Below, piece by piece: positions 1 through 9,442 of a DNA stretch of 64,000 nt. Under the pieces are notes generated by a model. The model was given only the letters and a program-made list of their open reading frames with translations. It did no database searches and was not told where the DNA came from. The position numbers and the translations under genes are program-made. This DNA is from RYN-230 sp963782185 (lineage in GTDB: Bacteria; Actinomycetota; Actinomycetes; Streptosporangiales; Streptosporangiaceae). How positions within the stretch are numbered: the stretch's first letter is position 1; every line of letters starts with the position of its first letter. The stretch lies in contig CAWAJB010000019.1 in NCBI GenBank assembly GCA_963782185.1, forward strand, positions 186,001 through 250,000, given 5' to 3'.

Positions 1-89
1 AAATTACAAGGAGTAATGTATCCCACACTCTGGGTTACAGGCCAGCCCGGTTCGCAACCGGCACGTCGCTGACAGGATTAGGGGGATTC

Positions 90-1980
90 GTGAGCAACGA
101 GGCGGTGGGCACTGATTCGCCCAGCCTTCAGATTGGGCAAACCCTCGCCAATCGCAGGCGCGTCCTTTCTGGCCGGCGATGGCCCCGCGTGGCGTTCGAA
201 TGCGGTTATGACGCGGCCTCCTGGATTTGCGGGCTGCTGGCCGCGGCCTGGATGACGCGCGACCTGACCGGGATCGCGTTCACGCCGTTCACGCTGATTG
301 GCGATATCGCGGTCATCTGCGTCCTGGCGGTCACCGCGGGCCTGCTCGCCGGGCTCTACCGCGGTCGCTATCAGCGGGGCAGCCTTGACGAGGTCATGGG
401 CGTGGGCATGGCGGCCTGCGTGATGGCGCTCTCCCTGGTGCTGATCCGCCCATGGCTCATCGCTGGACAGCACGCGGCTCTGCAGGCGGTCGCGGGTAGC
501 ACCATGTTCGCCGTGCTGTCGATGCTCGGGGCCAGGTACGTGCTCTTCGCCGTCCGCCAGCGCACCCGCCGCTCGGCCGCGGCGACCGTCAACGTCATCG
601 TGTTCGGCGCCGGTGATGCGGGCTCGATGCTGATCCACAGGCTGAAGCGCGAGCCGCACTCGACATACCGCCCGGTGGCCATCCTGGACGACGATCCGGC
701 CAAGCGGCGGCTGCGCATCCAGGGCGTCCAGGTCCTCGGCGACCGGACCCGGATGGCCGAGGCAGCCGCCAGTACGGGAGCCACCGTGCTGGTCATCGCG
801 ATCGCGGGGGCCAGCGGGACAGCGATCAGGGATCTCACCGCCCAGGCGGAGAGCTGCGGGCTGATCCCCAAGGTCGTCCCGTCGGTCAGCGAACTGCTCA
901 CCGGCAGCGCGCGCATCGAGGGCGTGCGCGACCCGAGGATCAGCGACCTGCTGGGCCGCCGGCCCGTGCGGACCGACGTGGCCGCGGTCGCCGGGCATTT
1001 CGCGGGCAAGCGCATCCTGGTCACCGGGGCGGGGGGATCCATCGGCTCGGAACTGTGCCGGCAACTGCACCGTTTCGGGCCCGCTGAGCTGCTGATGCTC
1101 GACCGGGACGAGTCCGCGCTGCACTCGATCCAGCTGGCGCTGCACGGCCGCGCCCTGCTGGATTCGGACGAGACCATCCTGGCCGACATCCGCGACCCGC
1201 AGCGGATCAGGGAGGTCTTCGACCAGTTCCGCCCGCAGATCGTCTTCCACGCGGCGGCACTCAAGCATCTTCCGCTGCTGGAGCGGTACCCGGCCGAAGC
1301 GGTGAAGAGCAACATCCTCGGGCACCCGGAATGTCCTGGAGGCCGCCGCCGGCCTGCGGGGCCGAATCCTTCGTCAACATCTCGACGGACAAGGCCGCCG
1401 ACCCGGTGAGCGTGCTGGGCTACTCCAAGCGGATCGCCGAGCGCCTCACCGCCCACATGGCCGGCCACGCGCCGGGCAGCTACCTGAGCGTGCGCTTCGG
1501 CAACGTGCTGGGCAGCCGCGGCTCGGTGCTCACCGCCCTGTCCGCGCAGGTCGCCGCGGGCGGCCCGGTCACCGTGACCCATCCCGAGGTGACCCGCTAC
1601 TTCATGACCGTGGACGAGGCGGTGCAGCTCGTCCTGCAGGCCGCGGTGATCGGGAGCAGCGGCGAGGTCCTGGTGCTCGACATGGGCGAGCCGGTGCGCA
1701 TCGCCGATATCGCCCGCAGGCTGGCCGCCCGGGCCCCGCAGCCAGTGGACATCGTCTTCACCGGCCTGCGCCCGGGCGAGAAGCTGGCCGAGGACCTCCT
1801 CGGGCAGGGTGAGGTGGACAACCGGCCGCATCATCCGCTGATCCGGCACGCCCAGGTGACACAGCTCGCGCCGGAGCGGCTCAGCGGCCTGGACCTGACG
1901 TCCGATCCCGGTGACCTGCGCGAGGCGCTGGCCGAATGCGCGGACGGCGGGAGCTCCGGCGCGTGGGATCACGGCTACCC
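90..1980 (+). CDS. CapD/WbpM-type membrane nucleotide-sugar 4,6-dehydratase/epimerase (frameshifted)
   Basis: Likely converts a UDP-sugar to a 4-keto-6-deoxy intermediate for the polysaccharide made by this cluster. The GTG start at 90 follows a GGGGGA ribosome site. About residues 35-150 contain several membrane segments; a first Rossmann fold starts at VIVFGAGDAG (about 168) and the catalytic SDR fold at ILVTGAGGSIGSE (about 309). The active-site region carries STDKA and GYSKRIAE, and RPGEKLAEDLL lies near the end. Two single-base insertions, near 1321 and 1359, break the frame; removing both restores SNILGTRNVLEAAAGL. Homology fades near 1960 while the frame stays open to 2236 over the antisense phosphatase, so the true stop is uncertain. 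Family assignment is firm, the exact sugar is not known. Confidence 0.85.
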
Positions 1981-2574
1981 CGGCAGGCTGTCCGCGGGTA
2001 GCCTCCAGCACAGCCTGGCCAGGCGGCCTGATCAGCTCGTCCAGCTGCGCCGCCGTATCCGCGTAGGCCCGCGGCGGCCCGCCCATCGGGTCGGCGACGT
2101 CATCGACCGGGGAGTCCCCGAGCAGCGCCAGCGCGTTCCCGGCCTTCGTGGACCCGGGCCAGCCAGTCCGCCAGCGGCTCGCCCGGCTTCGCGGGGCCTG
2201 TCTCCTCCCCGCGCCGGACCAGTTCCTTCAGCGTGAACGCGCGCGGCCACGTGCCCGGCACGGTGACGACCGCGTGGCGGACATGCTCCCGCGACATGCC
2301 CAGCGACCAGGTCAGCCCAGGCCAGGTCGGCCTCGGTCATCCGGTGGCTGCGATGCCCGGAGATGTCGAGGCCATAGGGGGCCAGCGCGGAGATCGCCCC
2401 GGGCGGCGGCGGCTCACCGTCCGCCGAGCAGGCCAGCCGAGCGCACCGCCAGCGGGGCACGGAGAGGCGCCTCGAACGGCGAGCGAGCAGAGCCGCGGCC
2501 ATGGGGGACCGGCATTGATTGGCGGAACACAGCATCAGCACGTTGGCCGCGCAAGCCGGCGGCGTCTCACTCAC
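1975..2574 (-). CDS. Low-molecular-weight protein-tyrosine phosphatase (Wzb-like, frameshifted)
   Basis: Cytoplasmic phosphatase expected to dephosphorylate the tyrosine kinase encoded divergently at 2695. The GTG start at 2574 has a perfect GGAGGG site 5 bases upstream. The P-loop is LCSANQCRSPMA, i.e. the CX5R catalytic motif near residue 17, and the general-acid region reads DDVADPMGG as in LMW phosphatases. Three single extra bases (about 2302, 2125 and 2029) split the frame; removing them gives a continuous protein of about 200 residues ending LIRRLARLCWRL..., with TAG at 1975-1977. Pairing a phosphatase with a BY-kinase is the usual Wzb/Wzc arrangement. It converges on the upstream dehydratase gene. 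Confidence 0.8.
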
Positions 2575-2694
2575 TTTGTCCCTCCGGGCAATCCTCGCAC
2601 GAGCAATCACTAAATGTGAGCGGTAGTACACTCACTGTCGCACAGGGCTCGGCCAAGAGTCCGGAGATGTCCCAACCCGGGGGAGAAAGACCTG

Positions 2695-4296
2695 ATGGCT
2701 GAGGCCGGCAACGGAGCCACTCTGCGCACCTATCTCGTGGTCCTGCGCCGCCGGAAGTGGTGGGTGATCGCGCTGGCCGTGCTGGGGCTGGCGGTCAGCC
2801 TGGCCCTCTCGGTCCGGCAGGCCAAGCAGTACTCAGCCACCGCGCAGCTGCTGGTGCAGTCGTCCGGGCAGGGCATCAGCCTGGGCGGCGCACCCCAGGC
2901 GGTGACCACCACCGACGTGCAGACGGACCTGCAGCTCGCGACGAGCGCCCCCGTGGTCGCACTCGTCCGGGGCAAGCTGGGCAGCGTCCCGTCCGTTTCC
3001 GTGTCCGAGGTGGCCCAGACGAACGTCATCGCGCTGACCGCCATCAGCTCCACCCCGGCCCGTGCGGCGCTCGTCGCCAACACCTACGCCAGGGCGTTCG
3101 TCGAGCAGACTCAGACGTCGGCGATCAGGAACCTGACCACCGCATCGACGACGCTGCATCAGCAGATCAACGCGCTCGGCAGGCAGATCAGGTCACTGCA
3201 GGGCCGGGCCGGCACCGCCACCCAGGTCAGCGCGCTGGTCAACCAGCAGGCCGTGCTCAAGGAAGAGGTCGCCCAGCTCCAGGTCAACGGGGCCACGGCC
3301 ACGAGCGGGGTCGAGTTCGTCACCCCGGCCCACGCCCCCACCTCACCCAGCTCGCCGAAGCCGGCCCAGGACGCCCTGCTGGGGCTGGCGGCCGGCCTGA
3401 TGCTGGGCCTGGGCGCCGCTTTCCTGCGGGACAGCCTCGACGACACACTGACCTCCAAGGAAGCAGCCGAGCGGACCAGCGGAGCCCCGGCCATCGCCAT
3501 GGTCCCGATGGTCAGCTCCTGGCGGAAGCGGAACCGGGCCGAGATCGCCTCCAGCGCGGCGCCCACCTCCCCGGCCGCCGAGGCTTACCGATCGCTGCGC
3601 ACCTCACTGCAGTTCACCCGGCAAGGGCAGGAACTGCGCACGCTGCTGGTGACCAGCCCCGCCGCCGCGGAGGGGAAGACGTCCACCCTGGCCAACCTGG
3701 GTGCGGTGTTCGCCCAGGCCGGGGAGCGGGTGGCCCTGGTGTCGTGCGACCTGCGCCGGCCCCGCCTCGGCCAGTTCTTCGATATGCAGGAGCAGTCCGG
3801 GCTGACCACGGTCCTGCTCGGGCAGCAGACGCTGGAGCAGGCCCTGCAGCAGGTCCCCGGCTACGACTGCCTGTGGGTGCTCGGCGCCGGCCCGGTCCCG
3901 CCGAACCCAGCGGAACTGCTCGACGGGCCGAAGGCCAGGGAAATCTTCGCCGCGCTCCGGGAGAACTTCGACCTGGTCCTGGTGGACAGCCCGCCGGTGC
4001 TGCCCGTCACCGACGCCATGGTGCTGTCGAAGTACGCCGACGGCACGCTGCTGGTGGTCGCCGCCGGGCAGACCAAGCGAACGGAGCTGCAGCGCGCGGC
4101 GGAACGGTTCGCGCAGGCCAATGCACCTGTGGTGGGAATCGTCCTCAACGAGGTGACCAAGCAGAGCGCGTACGGCAGCGGCTACGGCTATGGATACGGC
4201 TACGGGCCCTATGCGCCGGATGCGTCACTGGTGCCCGTTCAGGCGAATGGCAACCTGAACCCACGCACGGGACGGCGCAGTCACCGGCCCAGGTAG
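2695..4296 (+). CDS. Polysaccharide co-polymerase with tyrosine autokinase domain (Wzc-like)
   Basis: Inner-membrane chain-length regulator fused to a bacterial tyrosine kinase; 533 residues. The ATG at 2695 lies behind GGGGGAGAAAGA. The N-terminal Wzz domain has membrane segments near residues 20-40 (WWVIALAVLGLAVSLAL) and 222-245 (LLGLAAGLMLGLGAAFL). The kinase has Walker A AAAEGKTS (about 320), Walker A' VALVSCDLRRP and Walker B LVLVDSPP. The C-terminal tail holds a tyrosine cluster, YGSGYGYGYGYGPY, the usual autophosphorylation site. Unlike its neighbours it is intact. It is divergent from the phosphatase at 1975-2574, and the 120 bp between them should hold promoters for both. Confidence 0.93.
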   Translation: MAEAGNGATLRTYLVVLRRRKWWVIALAVLGLAVSLALSVRQAKQYSATAQLLVQSSGQGISLGGAPQAVTTTDVQTDLQLATSAPVVALVRGKLGSVPSVSVSEVAQTNVIALTAISSTPARAALVANTYARAFVEQTQTSAIRNLTTASTTLHQQINALGRQIRSLQGRAGTATQVSALVNQQAVLKEEVAQLQVNGATATSGVEFVTPAHAPTSPSSPKPAQDALLGLAAGLMLGLGAAFLRDSLDDTLTSKEAAERTSGAPAIAMVPMVSSWRKRNRAEIASSAAPTSPAAEAYRSLRTSLQFTRQGQELRTLLVTSPAAAEGKTSTLANLGAVFAQAGERVALVSCDLRRPRLGQFFDMQEQSGLTTVLLGQQTLEQALQQVPGYDCLWVLGAGPVPPNPAELLDGPKAREIFAALRENFDLVLVDSPPVLPVTDAMVLSKYADGTLLVVAAGQTKRTELQRAAERFAQANAPVVGIVLNEVTKQSAYGSGYGYGYGYGPYAPDASLVPVQANGNLNPRTGRRSHRPR

Positions 4297-4397
4297 GCAC
4301 CAAGTGCAGGAAATGCCCGGGTCCGTTCGCCAATTCTTCGCAACTTATAGTAGTCAGTCGATTACAGAACGCTCATCCTTCCAGTAGCATCCCCACT

Positions 4398-5469
4398 GTG
4401 TGGGGGGACGAGATCACGCGGGCCGTCATGTGCTGCGGCATTGTCGTCATCGCCGCGGAACCGCTGACCATCCCGCTGCTGCGCAGGCTGGCGGCCATGG
4501 ACATGCCGGGCCTCCGCTCGTCACACACGGTCCCGACCCCGCGCGGCGGCGGGCTTCCGGTCGTCGCCGGGCTGCTGGTAGCGGTGGCCCTGGTCCGCGG
4601 GGCCGGGGCCGTCCCATTCGGTGCGGCCATCGGCTTCTTCGGTGCCCTGGGTTTCGTCGATGATCTGCGTGGCCTGACCGCCATCCGGCGCCTCGTCCTG
4701 CAGTGCGTCGGCAGCGCCGGGATTGCCGCGCTGCTGATCACTCCCCTGCGCCTGCCCACAGCCCTGCTGCCCGCGCTCATCTTCGTCACTGCGGTGTGGC
4801 TGATGGGCTTCGTCAACGCCTTCAACTTCATGGACGGGGTCAACGGGATCTCCGGCGCGCACGCCGTGATCGCGGGCGTGGCGTACGCGTGCTTCGGGCA
4901 GTGGCGCCAGGATCCGTTCCTGGTCGCCATGGGCCTGGCGGTCGCGGTGAGCGCCCTCGCGTTCCTGCCGTGGAACGTGGTCCGCGCCCGGGTCTTCCTG
5001 GGTGACGTGGGCAGCTATGCCCTGGGCGCCGCGCTGGCCGTCCTGGCGGTCACGGCGGTTACCCACGGCGTGCCGCCCGAAGCGGCTCTCGGGCCGCTGG
5101 CCCTCTACCTGGCGGACACCGCCTGGACCCTGCAGCGGCGGATCCGGGCCGGCGAGCGCTGGACCGCAGGCGCACCGCACCCACACCTACCAGCGCTGGT
5201 GCGACGTGGGCTGGACGCATCAGGAGGTGACGCTGCTGACCTCGGCGATCACGATCCTCGTCTCCCTGCTCGGGACCATGAGCCTGACCGGGAACCTGCC
5301 GCTCCGGCTGGTCTGTGACCTGGCTGCCCTCACCATGCTGACGGTGTACCTCGGGTCACCTGCCCTGTTCGGGCATCCCGGCTTGCGCGCCGGAACTGGC
5401 CGTGAGGAACTCCCAGACGCGCGCGCGGGCCGCATCCGCGAGCCTGAACTCCAGAGGGAGCCCGGCTGA
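4398..5469 (+). CDS. WecA/MraY-like polyprenyl-phosphate sugar-1-phosphate transferase (frameshifted)
   Basis: Integral membrane enzyme that likely starts repeat-unit assembly by moving a sugar-1-phosphate from a UDP-sugar to undecaprenyl phosphate. Family motifs occur in order: PTPRGGG, FVDDLRGL, NAFNFMDGVNGISG, FLGDVGS and the cytoplasmic HRTHTYQRW. About ten hydrophobic segments span the protein. The GTG at 4398 has no clear ribosome site, so ATG 4428 is an alternative start. One extra G near 5166 breaks the frame inside RWTQAHRTHTYQ; without it the protein runs to TGA 5467-5469. The next gene starts one base later, so they are translationally linked. A TATAGT hexamer near 4346 could be the -10 box of a promoter (weak). 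Confidence 0.85.
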
Positions 5470-5470
5470 G

Positions 5471-6700
5471 GTGCGCATTCTCATCGTCACGCACTACTTT
5501 CCCCCCGAGACCGGGGCACCCCAGGCCCGGCTGTCCGCGCTGGCCGCGACCTGGGCCGGGGACGGGGACCGGGTCACCGTGCTCACCGGGATGCCTAACC
5601 ACCCGACCGGCGTGATCCCCCCGGAGTACCGGGGTGCGCTCCGCCGCCGGGAGTGGCGTGACGGCTACCACGTCCTGCGCACCTGGCTGTATGCCACGCC
5701 GAACGAGGGGATCGTCCGCAAGACCCTCGGCCACCTGAGCTTCATGGTCAGCAGCGTGCTGCTGGGCGGCCGGGCCAGCGGGCGCGCCGACGTCGTCGTG
5801 GTCTCCTCGCCGACCTTCTTCTCCATCGGCTCAGCGTGGCTGCTCGCCCGGCTGAAGCGGGCCCGGCTGGTCGTGGAGATCCGCGACCTGTGGCCGGCCA
5901 TCTTCACCGAACTCGGCGTGCTGACCAACCGCCGCGTCATCGGCCTGCTCGAACGGCTGGAACTGGCGGCCTACGCGGCGGCGGACGAGATCGTCGTGGT
6001 GAGCGAGGGCTTCCGGGCCAACCTGATCAGCCGCGGCGTCCCGCCGGGAAAAATTCACACCATCCGCAACGGAACCTCACCCGGCCGGTTCGATCCCGCC
6101 ACGCGACCCGATCCCGCGGTGCGGGCCACCCTGGGCGCGTCGCCGGGTGACTGCCTCGTGCTCTACCTGGGCACGCACGGGATCTCCCAGGGCCTGCCCG
6201 GGATCGCCGACGCCGCCGCCCGGCTGGCCGCCCACCCGGTCCACTTCGCGTTCGTCGGCGAGGGCGCGGACAAGCCGCGGCTGCAGCGGAAGGTCACCAG
6301 CCTCGGCCTGCGGAACGTGACCCTGCGACCCGGTGTCCCGCACGACGAGGTGCCGGCCCTGCTGGCCGCGGCCGACATCTGCCTGGTGCCGCTGCGCGAC
6401 GTGCCGCTGTTCGCCACGTTCATCCCGTCGAAGATGTTCGAGTACCTGGCGGCCGGGAAGGCCGTCATCGGCTCGGTCACCGGCGAGGCCGGCCAGATCC
6501 TGCGCGAGGCGGGCGCCCTGGTGGTCCCGCCGGAGGACAGTGTGGCGCTGGCCGACGCGATCCGGGAGCTGGCCATCAGCCCGCAGCGGCGCCAGGCCAT
6601 GGGCCGGGCCGGGCGGGCCCATGTCGAGCAGTGCTACGACCGCGCCGCGCTGGCCCGCGAGTACCGCAAGATCCTCGACTTCGCGGGCGGCCGGCTATGA
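5471..6700 (+). CDS. Glycosyltransferase family 4 (WbuB/WcaI-like)
   Basis: Cytoplasmic sugar transferase of the GT-B fold, 409 residues, intact. The GTG at 5471 begins MRILIVTHYFPPETGAPQAR, the N-terminal signature of WbuB/WcaI-type GT4 enzymes. DVVVVSSPTFF and VEIRDLWPAIF lie in the acceptor half; the donor site shows YLGTHGISQG, FVGEGADKPRL and IPSKMFEYLAAGKAVIGSVTGEAG with the conserved glutamate. It starts one base after the WecA-like gene and its TGA overlaps the next ATG (ATGA at 6697), so it belongs to the same operon. Likely adds the second sugar to the lipid-linked repeat; the sugar itself cannot be read from sequence. Confidence 0.92.
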   Translation: MRILIVTHYFPPETGAPQARLSALAATWAGDGDRVTVLTGMPNHPTGVIPPEYRGALRRREWRDGYHVLRTWLYATPNEGIVRKTLGHLSFMVSSVLLGGRASGRADVVVVSSPTFFSIGSAWLLARLKRARLVVEIRDLWPAIFTELGVLTNRRVIGLLERLELAAYAAADEIVVVSEGFRANLISRGVPPGKIHTIRNGTSPGRFDPATRPDPAVRATLGASPGDCLVLYLGTHGISQGLPGIADAAARLAAHPVHFAFVGEGADKPRLQRKVTSLGLRNVTLRPGVPHDEVPALLAAADICLVPLRDVPLFATFIPSKMFEYLAAGKAVIGSVTGEAGQILREAGALVVPPEDSVALADAIRELAISPQRRQAMGRAGRAHVEQCYDRAALAREYRKILDFAGGRL

Positions 6701-7588
6701 GGCTGCTGGTCACCGGGGGCAGCGGTTTCCTGGGCTCGTACGTCCTCGACGAGGCCAGGCGGCGCGGGCACGAGATCGTGGCCCTGGCCCGCAGCGACAA
6801 GGCCGCGGCCGCCGTGGCCAGCCACGGCGCCCAGCCACTGACCGGAGACTTCGACGATCCAGCCGGGCTCTCCCGCGTGTTCAGTTCCGCGCGGTGCTCT
6901 TCGTTGCTGAATATTGCCTCGCTGGGGTTCGGGCACGCGCCGGCGATCCTGGCCGGCGCCAAGGCAGCGGGTATCGACCGGGCTGTCTTCGTCTCCACCA
7001 CCGCGGTGACGACCAAGCTCCCGGCGCGGTCCCGGGCCGTCCGGCTCGAGGCGGAGAAGCAGATCCGTGAGTCCGGCCTGAAGTGGACGATCCTCCGGCC
7101 CACGATGATCTACGGCGCACCAGGGGACCGGAACCTGTCCCGGCTGCTCATGCTGCTCCCCCGGGTACCGGTGCTGCCCGTGCCGGGCGGCGGCCGCCAC
7201 CTCCAGCAGCCAGTCCACGTGGCCGACGTGGCCAGCGCGGTGCTGAGCGCGGCAGAGCGCCCGGAGTCCGCCGGGAACACCTACGACATCGCCGGCCCCG
7301 AGCCGCTCAGCTTTGCCGAGCTGCTGCGGGTCGCGGCCCAGGCGGTCGGCAGCCGGGCCCGTTTCGTCCCAGTGCCGCTGAGCCCCCTGGTCGCGGCGGC
7401 GCGTGGTTACGAACTGCTCTCCGCCGAGCCCCGGATCCGGGCGGAGCAGCTGCAGCGGCTGGCCGAGGACAAGGCGTTCAGCATCGACGACGCGGCCCGG
7501 GACCTGGGATACGCACCCCGCTCCGTTCACCGACGGCATCCTCGCCGAGGCCCGCGCGCTCGGACTGGCCGAGGAGCTGCCCCGGTGA
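6697..7588 (+). CDS. NAD-dependent epimerase/dehydratase, extended SDR family (frameshifted near its end)
   Basis: Nucleotide-sugar modifying enzyme of about 296 residues. The ATG at 6697 overlaps the stop of the glycosyltransferase. The dinucleotide site is VTGGSGFLGSYV at the N-terminus, followed by FVSTTAV and LRPTMIYGAPGDRNLSRL. The usual SDR YxxxK is not clearly visible, so an atypical reductase or a binding-only role is possible. A single extra C near 7522 splits the frame; removing it gives YAPRSFTDGILAEARALGLA and a stop at 7586-7588. That stop overlaps the next GTG (GTGA), which supports the correction. Confidence 0.82.
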
Positions 7589-9442
7589 CGAGTGGCAACC
7601 TCGCGCTGCTCGCGCGCACCGCGGCGCACCTGCAGCCGGGCCAGATCACGCAGCGCGCGCGGCTGCGTGCCCAGCGGGCCGCGATACGGCGGTTTCCTCC
7701 TGCCCGCCACTGGCTGATGGCCGGTCCTGACCCGGCTCGCGCGGTGGGCTGGCCCGCCCGGTTCAGCCCGCTCGACGCGCGGCTCTGGCGGAACTGGCCC
7801 GAGTTCCGGCTGCTGCGCCAGGGACGCATCGACCTGCTCGGCATGACCAGGCGGCTGGCCGCCCCGGCCAGCGTGGCTGACGACGGCGGCGACCATGGCG
7901 ACCCGTCCGACGCGGACTGGGCTGAGGCCCACTGGACCGGGGCCGACTGGCAGCAGACGGACTGGGAGCACGCGCCCGCGCCCGCCCTCTGGCGCTTCCA
8001 TCTGCACTACTGGGACTGGGCCTGGCGGCTGGCGTCCGAGCCGGACCGGGCCGATGCCCGGGCCTGGTTCGCGGCGATGTGGCAGTCCTGGCACGCGCAG
8101 GTCCGGCCGGGCCGGGGCGACGCCTGGCTGCCGTACCCAGCCGCCCTCCGGGCCTGGTCGTACTGCGGCCTGCACCGGGATCTGGTCGCGGGCAGCCCTA
8201 TCGAGGCAGCGTACGTGGCCAGCCTGTCCGCCCACGCCGGGTTCCTGAGGCGGAACCTCGAAACGGACGTGGGCGGCAATCACCTGATCAAGAACCTCAA
8301 GGCACTCGCGGGTCTCGCCGTGTTCTTCGGGGACGAGCGGCGGCTGGGTCGCGTGCTGGACCAGCTGACCGGGCAGGTGGAGGTGCAGGTCCTGCCGGAT
8401 GGTGGCCACTACGAGCGGGCGCCCGCCTACCACTGCCAGGTGCTGGCCGACCTGATCGACGTGGCTGAGCTGCTCCGGTCGGCCGGCCAGGCGCCAGCCC
8501 CCGAACTGCTGGACGCGATCGGCCGGATGCGCTACTGGCTGGGCTGCGTGCTCTCCCCGGACGGCCAGGTCCCCCTGCTCAACGACGGCTACCCGGTCCA
8601 CCCGGAGCTCGTTGCGGCCCTGCGGCCCGCGCTGCCCCCAACGGATCCGCTGCTGCTACTGCCCGACACGGGTCTCGCCCGGGCCGCGGCAGGCAGCTGG
8701 TGCCTCCTGGCGGACGTCGGCGCACCGTGCCCCGAAGAACTGCCCGCGCACGCCCATGCGGACACACTGACGTGCCTGGTCCAGGTGGCAGGTGTCCCGC
8801 TCCTGGTCGACACCGGCACGTCCACGTACACACCGGGCCCGGTCCGCAGCTACGAAAGGTCCACGGCAGCGCACAACACCCTGGAGGTGGACGGGGCCGA
8901 CTCGACCGAGGTCTGGGGGGCATTCCGCGCCGCCCGGCGGGCCCGGGTCACCGACGTCGCCACCTGCGCGGCCCACGGCGGCGTACTCACCATCGAGGCC
9001 GCCCACGACGGGTACCGCCACCTGCCGGGCAGGCCCGTGCACCGGCGCCGCTGGCTGCTGACCGAGGCCGGCCTGCGGGTCGAGGACTACGTCAGCGGGC
9101 GCGGGCAGCACGAGCTCGTGCTGCGCTGGCACCTCGCACCAGGGTCTGCGCTGCGGCTGGCTGGCGCGGGAGCCCTGGTGACCACGCCGGCCGGTGAGTT
9201 CCGGGTGATCGTGAGCGCGACCGGGCCCCTCACGCTCACCGCCGAGACGGGCCAGGTCGCGAAGGGCTTCGCGCGGACCGTCGAGGCGCCCGTGCTGGCC
9301 TGCCGGGTCGACGCGGTGCTGCCGGTGCAGATCAGCACGAGCTGGCAGCGGACCAGCGGACTTGAGTCCGCAGGCGCCGCGCACGCAGGTATCGCAGCTC
9401 GAAGCCCTGAGCGGCACAACAGCGATCGGGGGAACCAGGTGA
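7585..9442 (+). CDS. Heparinase II/III family protein
   Basis: Polysaccharide-lyase-like protein of about 618 residues. It starts at GTG 7585, overlapping the preceding stop by four bases. The N-terminal half has the alpha-toroid pattern (WRFHLHYWDWAWRL, NHLIKNLKALAGLAVFF, GGHYERAPAYHCQVLADL), and the C-terminal beta-sandwich contains HAHADTLTCLVQV and TSTYTPGPVRSYERSTAAHN. No secretion signal is evident. Such proteins recur in O-antigen and EPS clusters next to bi-domain oxidoreductases, as here. The frame is open straight into the next gene without a stop. A +1 shift near 9350 would instead end it at TGA 9440-9442, overlapping the next GTG exactly as other genes here do, so I prefer a separate gene over a fusion. 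Confidence 0.85.

Noticed and set aside
371..2086. 571-residue antisense frame over the dehydratase
   Set aside because: Only its first 40 or so residues, belonging to the phosphatase end, are meaningful; the rest is shadow.
2757..5318. Single frame joining a wzc shadow to the WecA-like gene
   Set aside because: The first half is an out-of-frame reading of wzc; the real gene starts near 4398.
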